Position numbers and translations under genes: made by a program. Under the pieces are notes generated by a model that saw only the letters and a list, made by a program, of their open reading frames with translations, had not been told where the DNA came from and did not search any database. Shown piece after piece: positions 57,707-64,000 of a stretch of DNA of 64,000 bases. Each line of letters starts with the position of its first letter. Position 1 is the first letter of the stretch. Source of the DNA: Gautieria morchelliformis (lineage: Eukaryota; Basidiomycota; Agaricomycetes; Gomphales; Gomphaceae); the NCBI GenBank assembly GCA_015179125.1, contig WHVA01000341.1, positions 1 to 64,000 of the forward strand. Direction: 5' to 3'.

Positions 57707-57876
57707 CCGGAGGTTCGAGATCGCTCTCGACCCCGGGTTGCTGGTGCACCGGCATCGCATCGGCACAGCAGCTCGAAGGGATTGGTAATACAATGGACAT
57801 CATATTTTGTATATAAGGCAGAACGATCTACTTGAGATCGTAGAATATCAGATTATTATATCTCCTTCGTTCCACA
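57655..57876 (+). repeat. 3' LTR of copia element
   Basis: 222 bp, identical to the 5' LTR. The pol frame ends inside it (57706). Confidence 0.93.
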
Positions 57877-57881
57877 GTATA

Positions 57882-58913
57882 TATGTTTCGAGTAATGGAG
57901 ATCAGCCGACCGCGGGAAGAACCGGGAGGAGCAGAGAGAGCGCACATCGTCACAACTTGTTGGTCGATTCCCAGTATACTACTCGGACGCCGTGTTGGAG
58001 ACATGCGGGGAACGCTCAGTAGCCTTAAGCGCCGTCTGTCGATGTCGCCGTATACCGTATTTGTAACGAAGTTGTAATCGAAGCGATAGAGTCAGACTGA
58101 AGAAATCGAATTTTTAGGTAGAAAAGTATAATAATAATAATAATTCTTACACAACCAGTCGGAATTAACGTTGGATAAAGTGGGGTGCTAAGAGGCTCGA
58201 AGCACGAGCGTGACGAGACATACATCCGCCCGTGTTTGCTACCTGTTGCGCCCACATAGCAAATGACGATCGCCAATTCCCCGGACCAGCGGTGCCAGTA
58301 ACCCGATCTAGGAGACGCGCCGTCAGTGTGTAGGATAGACTCACTGTAACGCCGGGACCCGTTCCAGGTCCAATGGCAAAATGGCGACAGGACCTGGCTA
58401 CCGTACGCATCAACAAAACACTTGGCGGCCGTGGAATGCTATCTCGAAGAACAGGACCCCACGATAGAGGAGCTACCGAGAGGATGCAGTCAGTGTGAAA
58501 TCGCCGATCGGCAACAACGCGATTACTCTGCAGATACCGATCGCAGCCTCAGACAATCTATACAAGACAGGAGTTGTGACAAAAGTTGAATTTTTGCATC
58601 ACTCTCACTATGTCTGCCAACAACGCTGCGAATACGCATGCTCCCGCAACTCCTCCAACAGTGGCACAGTAGCTCGACGTTACACCAGTACGCTGGTGGT
58701 CCCGACCCGGGCGCTAAGTAGCGTCGAGCTATTGTGCCGCTGTTGGAACACGGCAGGAACCCGGTCAGTATACTACAGCACCGGGCTCGAAACTCCTAGT
58801 CCAGCAGATTATAATGGTGTTGCTGAAATGGCGACCGGCCCCTCCGACGACAAGATGCAAGGGATCTGTCCCTTAGAACTGTGGTTAATTTACCTCCATC
58901 GTTTTGGAGGAGC
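57882..58913. other. Non-coding, partial copy of the foldback arm
   Basis: No gene recognised. About 58150-58196 (cagtcggaattaacgttgg through gtgctaagaggctcg) is a partial copy of the arm of the foldback at 58914-59264. A short ata repeat lies near 58125. Confidence 0.5.
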
Positions 58914-59264
58914 CGGGGTAGATTACTAACGCCGACCCCATACATCCCTGACCGACTCCCAAAATAGACCAAGAAATACCTATAAAATGAGACCTACTTG
59001 CTTGTAAATAATCTTCGAGACGTACCCCAGTTTATCCAACGTTGATTCCGACTGGTCATCTCGAGAAACTACCCTAAGAACTCCATTTACCTTAGGGTAG
59101 CCTCTCGAGATAACCAGTCGGAATCAACGTTGGATAAAGTGGGGTGCTAAGAGTCTCGAGGATTATTTACAAGCAAATGGTCTCATTTTATAGGTATTTC
59201 TTGGTCTATTTTGGGAGTCGGTCGGGGATGTATGGGGTCTGCGTTAGTAATCTACCCCGGCCCC
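58914..59264. repeat. Foldback / long inverted repeat
   Basis: Two arms of about 165-170 bp, outer ends gccggggtagatt and aatctaccccggc, meet around a very short centre (about 59083, ccctaag...cttaggg). Arms agree at nearly all positions by eye, with a few mismatches (for example gagacgtacccc versus ggggtgctaagagtctc). RNA from it would form a long hairpin. It contains no gene. Confidence 0.88.
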
Positions 59265-61052
59265 TTCAACATGCATTATTGGACACCGCGAATACCGTCT
59301 CCTCCTGGACTACCGCATCCAGCAGGAAGTCGACCATCCTCACTGCTTGCAGTCGTGGACCTGCTTGCCATGGCAGTGGGGTTGAAACTCTACTTGCAAC
59401 TCCTTTCTACCAGACCGGATAGCCTACCAACACTGGCCCTATGAAGCCCCGGCCCGTGAAATTTCCGCGCTTTCATACCCATTACACCCCTCATTCTCGA
59501 CATCAAGTGTCGATCTGATCAGTTTGGCGATATATCCCACCAACCTTTCGAACCATAACATACACACGCAGTCATGCCTGGGTGCTGTACTATTTTTTTT
59601 GTGGATTGCATCTGCATGTAACGCAGCCTGAAGCGTCTCCTTCATGTAGAGATTGACTGCGTTACGAACACTCTTCTGGTGCACAGACCTACCAGTCCAA
59701 TTGTAAGCCATTCGTGCATCATGGTCTAAAAAGTTTTTTAATCATTTTATTGACCACAGGCTGTACCTATGGATGGTCATTGAGGGGTCTCATGGTCTAT
59801 GACGATATCAAGGCAATTCTTGCAATTGAAAAAGTTAAGGTCTTTTTACTTGTTATAAGACGTAGGCGACGGTCCCATTCAATGATCAGTCCTATCTGCT
59901 TGTCGCTGGTATGTTCAATATTTATGTAATGCTTGAGTGGTTGAGGCACAAATAGGTGATAGCACAGAATTGCCAATATATTGCTCGACTAGCACTCGAG
60001 TCATACTCTAAACCCGACTCGTCAAACGTGTAGACTGTTACCACAATGGCCTTCCTTGACCCCCCACCTTTCTCGGAGCTATCATGTTGCCTAGCGTCGA
60101 ACTCTTGTGGAGTTCAGCAGTCCATGCGTCATCATTTTATTTGCACCGCTGATCAGATTTGGGCCGGTGCTCATTGGTACGTTTCTAAACACCATTTGTT
60201 TTGGAGTAAGAACGATCGTTCCTCTGAATAATTAGTGCATTCTTACTATATCCAGTTGAGCAGATTGCTGTTGTTCAACTTTGTCTTCCTTCGGAATCAT
60301 TTCTGAAATTTACATGACCTAGAACCTTGGGCAGCCATTAATCTACTACCAGACCGTATGTGGTTTCAACTCGTCTATATGCTTGAGGACATCTATGGAA
60401 CACAGTAATGAGGTTAGTCCTCGTGTCTTTATACCGCACGAAAACCTGCAGCGTGCTCGTGAGGGCCCAATATGTTGCAGAATGTGTGACCCCACGTGGT
60501 GTTGCTCGACGCGATCGACGAGCTGCATTCGGGTTTTTGCTCCGTTGAGCCGGCCGAGGATGGAGAGCGCAGCATTCAATTTCATATGTCTGTTGACGCT
60601 TGCCAAGCTGTACGATGTGTGTATGTTGGTATTGTAATGCCACCCAGTCCCACGCCGCATTGGAGTCACGCACGCACACCATCATAGCTCTGATGTTCGA
60701 TTTGTTCGGGACTCGAGTTATACTTCATCCTTATCGCGGCAATTAGTATGTCTACCATTGTCATTTATGGAGTCAACTAAGCTATTGCTACATTATATAC
60801 AGCAGCTGATCTTGAACTCCAAAATGGCATCTACACAACTTCCGGATCGTCCCACTTTGACGAAGACAAGCTTGATTCTGACTTAGGAATCCTTGTAACA
60901 AAGGTGGACGAGCTCTTTGATGATAATCTGATAGCGGGAAGTAACTACTCCTTTATAAGACATGTAATGACGTAGGTCAGAAGTTCAAGGACCACCTGCT
61001 GTACGTGTTATATACCACTGAGGACGCAATATCGATCAGGCTAACGATAGGG
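59265..61052. other. Intergenic with candidate exon at 60801-60977
   Basis: No complete gene. On plus, about 60801-60977 reads LELQNGIYTTSGSSHFDED..., acidic and coding-like, preceded by a good intron end (caactaag, atatacag). The upstream exon could not be joined in phase. Frames at 59439-59711 and 60338-60685 (-) have no motif. Confidence 0.3.
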
Positions 61053-62368
61053 TCACTCCCACCCCTCTGCAAATCCATTCTCAATAAACTTCCTCAGATC
61101 AAACCACGTGGGAAGATGACTCCAAACGTGCTGTCGGGTTAAGTCCACGGTCTGCTTGAAACTTTCTATGCAGGCCACGCATGCTTCCCTAGTATGCTCC
61201 TCACGGTTCTGGCCGTTGCCAGATTCCAGCAGATCGCTGTTTGAAACTTCTATGGCAGCCGGGGCATCGTCGGCACCTAATTTTGTGACGCTATTATCAA
61301 CCTGCGAAGTGCCCTCTTTGAGTATCTCCACCGCGCATTTCATCACAAACAATGGATCGCTGTCCACACCCCCTGACACTCCCGCAGCCATGACAAGCAG
61401 TTCATGGGACAGACGTGCAAATGCCGCTACGCACGGATTTTCTGGCGTCGCGACTGGATCATGTGGATGCTGAATGTGAATATAACGGCAGAGTGGCGAT
61501 TGCACGCGATTTTCCACGCTAACATTGATGAAATCAGCGACATAGTGTTGTAGAATTTCTTTGCCACGCAATACTGCCGTTGTTTGTAAGACGGGGAGGT
61601 GGATTGTTGGGCGATCTAGTGTTGAGATAGATGGTATAGATGGGGCAGTAGTTCTGCGGTCGGAGGAGCTATTTGGGGTATTTGAGGTCGTCGACGGGAC
61701 TAAGGTGTATCCGCGGATGATCTCGGAAACAGGAAAACGCGCAATATCAAGGTATACAGGCACAAGAACCTGGGGGGCTCCTACTCGCAGCGCTAGACTG
61801 ACGACTTCCAGAGGATGGGGACGCTGATCGCGAATTGATCCCAGGCGATCACGACGTGCCGAGGGCGAAAATGCGTATGCTTCACGTGTGTCCCATCCAG
61901 AGAGGGTGAGAGGATAAGCCGCGATTAAATGACCCATGGTATGGTCTTGCAAGTGCGTAATGCGATATTTGTGAGAGAGCTGAAGGATACTAGCGAGAAC
62001 CGGGAAGTTTGTTGGTGAACAATCAACTGAAGCCCTTGAGCAAAATAAAATAAGGAAAAGGAACGTTTTTTTGTTAGAAATGCAACAAAGAAGACGTACG
62101 TTCCGTAGCATAACACCCTTATGAGCCGCTCGAAGTCCACAGGATCGTCGTCGAACATGAGGACGTCATAGCTTAGGAATGTAAACGGGTCGGAAAGAGT
62201 TTCTAAGGTATCAAGCATTCTACGGAACACGGTGGACCAACGGCTCACAATGCCTTTGTGAAGACGAAAAGCGAGGGTAGGATCTTTACCGGCAGCGAGG
62301 ACGATGTTTCCATCGGGAAAGAAAAATTCTGTATGCTTTTCGACAGTATGGGCTGGTAATTCGGGCAT
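61053..62368 (-). CDS. BTB/POZ domain protein
   Basis: Two exons, 62368-62100 and 62034-61053, joined by a 65-bp GT-AG intron, giving 416 residues from the ATG at 62368. The frame is open upstream, but MPELPAHTVEKHTEFFFPDG begins where agaricomycete BTB proteins usually start. The N-terminal 130 residues form the BTB fold: FFFPDGNIVLAAGKDPTLAFRLHK, then FRRMLDTLE, DDDPVDFERLIRVLCYGT and LQLSHKYRITHLQDHT. The rest, including ALRVGAPQVLVPVYLDIAR and a Cys/His-containing region, is the usual lineage-specific tail. Probably a protein-interaction adaptor; partner unknown. Intact. Confidence 0.85.
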
Positions 62369-62506
62369 CGCGACTTGAGAGTGGTTCGGATTGGTCTTGG
62401 CGAAGGAAACTATTTTGACAATCCTAGCCACCAACCACACCACACCGAGATCGATCGACTCATTGAGGTTTCTCACGATTCGGTATCACGTGACCGCGTC
62501 GCTGCC
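62369..62506. promoter_or_regulatory. Divergent promoter region
   Basis: 138 bp between the start codons of the BTB gene (-) and the mitochondrial-type gene (+); contains tatcacgtgacc with the E-box CACGTG. Confidence 0.45.
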
Positions 62507-63259
62507 ATGACTTTCCCAATATACCGCCTAGTGCGATTTCGTCCTCTTTTCAATCGTCGTTTTTCATCTGTGCCACCTTCTTCCCCTCCTCGACCTGTAA
62601 CGCTAGCCTCCCGCCCGATCCTCTTCATATCCATATTTGGTGTTTTGCACCAGTCCCTCGCCACTCTTTCCCTCCTTCCAGCCTACGGATACTTCCATTT
62701 CACGGACTCGTCAACAGCTTTTCTCGTAGGTCCACATGTGGCACATCTCTTACGCAAACCTCTTCCGTTTTCACACGGTGGGAGAACCATGGAGGATGTG
62801 CTTGACACGGTAATGGGCAGCTATATCAAGACGGGTTGGCGTTTCTGGTCTAAGTGGAACGGAAGAAAATCAGATGAGCGTGAGGCTGATGAAATTGTGA
62901 AGGAAGTTCTAGAGGAACTAGAGGAGAAAAGGAGCTGGAGAGCTGAATCATATGCCATGAAGAATCGTCTTGTCGAGATGAAAGATCGCGCTCTCGCTTT
63001 GAAAGCTGAGCCTTCGGAAACGATACAGGCTCTGAAGAATCGTCTTGTGGACATCAGAAATGGCGCTGTTGCGATGAGAGACGAGCCTCCGGAATGGATG
63101 TCTAAGATGAATCTGAATGCAGATCAGCTGCGGGAATGGAAGGATTGGGTTGCGGAGAGACTGCCTGTATTTGATGAGGTTGTTCAACCCAAGAATGGTG
63201 CACTGAAAGCTATGACGGATGCGGCTGCAGCATACCTCGTTGTCAAAGTGGGTCATTAG
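62507..63259 (+). CDS. Probable mitochondrial membrane protein, unknown
   Basis: Single exon, 250 residues from the ATG at 62507; the frame is open upstream to 62375 without coding character. The N-terminus MTFPIYRLVRFRPLFNRRFS is Arg-rich and lacks acidic residues, as in a mitochondrial presequence. A hydrophobic segment (about residues 40-62, LFISIFGVLHQSLATLSLLPA) follows. The remainder is charged and helical, with a duplicated unit of about 33 residues: MKNRLVEMKDRALALKAEP and LKNRLVDIRNGAVAMRDEP. The family is not recognised. Shares a divergent promoter with the BTB gene. Confidence 0.65.
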   Translation: MTFPIYRLVRFRPLFNRRFSSVPPSSPPRPVTLASRPILFISIFGVLHQSLATLSLLPAYGYFHFTDSSTAFLVGPHVAHLLRKPLPFSHGGRTMEDVLDTVMGSYIKTGWRFWSKWNGRKSDEREADEIVKEVLEELEEKRSWRAESYAMKNRLVEMKDRALALKAEPSETIQALKNRLVDIRNGAVAMRDEPPEWMSKMNLNADQLREWKDWVAERLPVFDEVVQPKNGALKAMTDAAAAYLVVKVGH

Positions 63260-63376
63260 CTTTTGTTTACTGTATATAAACTTCTAGTCTGGTTGACAGG
63301 CCTCAGCTCCTTTGCGCATAGCGCTGAACATATTTGTGACACCCAAAGTGGCCCGGCTACTCGTACGTCGCTGGGG

Positions 63377-63922
63377 ATGAGTTATGATATGGACGAGGTA
63401 TTGGCAGATACCTTTTGTGAATATTCGAGTCTCACAATGTAATATACCACGCTGTCCAACTGTTATCCCCAGATTGGATTATGTGTTATGGCATTTCCCC
63501 CAAGAAACCATACCTCGGACATCAGGCGGTTTAAGCGACAGCTCCAAACATACGTCTGAACCCCGATGAAAATCATGAGATCTTTGAATTCAGGCAAAGT
63601 GGACATGAGAACGAGAACGGTTAGAAAAGGAGACTCTAGCAGGGTGTGAAGGAGGACAGCCCGTTGGGAGACCGATGACTTTGGGTATTCCTGGCCAAAC
63701 AAGCTGTTATTGACACGAACGTGGAAAGAAGCGTACATCGCGTTCGAAGATGTCCATGAGTGCGATATCTTTGGCGGTGAGAGGACGACGGTACCTCTTA
63801 CAGATCTTTCGTCCTCGGCCAGTTTGCGCCGGAAAGGTGACTCTCGGATTCATAGGTCACGGTGTTTATGGTAAGAGGGCCCATCCTAATAGCGCTAATC
63901 ACTGGCAGGATGTAGTAGCAAT
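63377..63922 (+). CDS. Candidate multi-exon gene at right edge
   Basis: Possible gene of unknown family. The clearest exon is about 63662-63863 (RWETDDFGYSWPNKLLLTRT, WKEAYIAFEDVHECDIFGG), followed by a well-formed intron (gtaaga, ctaat branch site, actggcag) and a stop at about 63911. Upstream, an ATG at 63377 and a segment MAFPPRNHTSDIRRFKRQL could be earlier exons, but joins are uncertain. An antisense frame (63463-63738) looks less likely. Confidence 0.35.
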
Positions 63923-64000
63923 AACGGGCCTAGGTGGCAGGCGAGACTTGTAGATAGTCACCGGTCACCAATAGTGCCGACGTATTTTCTAAGGGTGAAG

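Larger units (their letters stand above)
53389..57876 (+). mobile_element. Complete Ty1/copia retrotransposon
   Basis: 4488 bp. LTRs 53389-53610 and 57655-57876 are 222 bp each and read identical base for base. Target duplication gtata (53384-53388, 57877-57881). Polypurine tract gagggggag at 57646-57654. Order gag-protease-integrase-RT-RNase H, the copia order. Identical LTRs imply very recent insertion, but the coding frame shifts in the integrase region. Confidence 0.95.

Noticed and set aside
1-64000. CRISPR arrays, bacterial operons, ribosome binding sites
   Set aside because: None present; intron structure and gene families are fungal. The tandem repeats at 1-123 have no spacers.

Overview
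The window is nuclear DNA of a filamentous basidiomycete, most likely an agaricomycete. The host genes have many short GT-AG introns, and the protein families are typical of mushroom-forming fungi: FunK1 kinase, DUF6534 membrane protein, BTB/POZ protein, LaeA-like methyltransferase. No bacterial signals are present. Most of the window is transposable-element territory. Intact host genes are islands at 0.9-3.4, 37.1-40.0, 51.4-53.1 and 61.0-63.3 kb.

Layout. 0.9-3.4 kb: four-exon FunK1 protein kinase (-). 4.7-10.9 kb: degenerate Tf1/sushi-type Ty3/gypsy chromovirus copy A (+). 10.9-14.9 kb: an intron-containing CCHC gag-like gene (-), cut by a complete 1.55-kb non-autonomous LTR element and a solo gypsy LTR, both with 5-bp target duplications. 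15.5-19.2 kb: inverted, 5'-truncated gypsy copy B, apparently identical to A over the last 1.79 kb. 19.2-20.7 kb: tyrosine recombinase fragment (-) and LINE RNase H fragment (+). 20.9-24.5 kb: a diverged ~1-kb direct repeat. 26.3-27.9 kb: second copy of the non-autonomous LTR element. 28.2-32.0 kb: two inverted U2 snRNA loci, each with an mRNA-type intron in stem-loop I, flanking low-complexity DNA and a pfkB kinase remnant. 32.5-35.1 kb: head-to-head pair of broken genes, a PD-(D/E)XK-like nuclease and a kinase-like protein. 37.1-40.0 kb: nine-exon gene of unknown function. 41.3-43.1 kb: methyltransferase gene split by a 715-bp inverted-repeat element. 43.2-50.3 kb: complete but mutated second Ty3/gypsy element (-). 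51.4-53.1 kb: twelve-exon DUF6534 gene (-). 53.4-57.9 kb: Ty1/copia element (+) with identical LTRs. 58.9-59.3 kb: a ~350-bp foldback. 61.0-63.3 kb: divergent BTB gene (-) and mitochondrial-type gene (+). A candidate gene lies at the right edge.

The strongest unusual observation is the spliceosomal intron inside the U2 snRNA, the snRNA that itself recognises intron branch points. Both copies carry it at the same position. Other notable points are 5'-half-tRNA primer sites (tRNA-Lys-CUU, tRNA-iMet), a self-priming signature in the chromovirus, a mosaic gypsy copy that shares its lesions with its inverted neighbour, and a recurrent CGA-to-TGA pattern of nonsense mutations. Everything was read by eye. 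Exon joins rest on splice signals, preserved reading phase and remembered family sequences.
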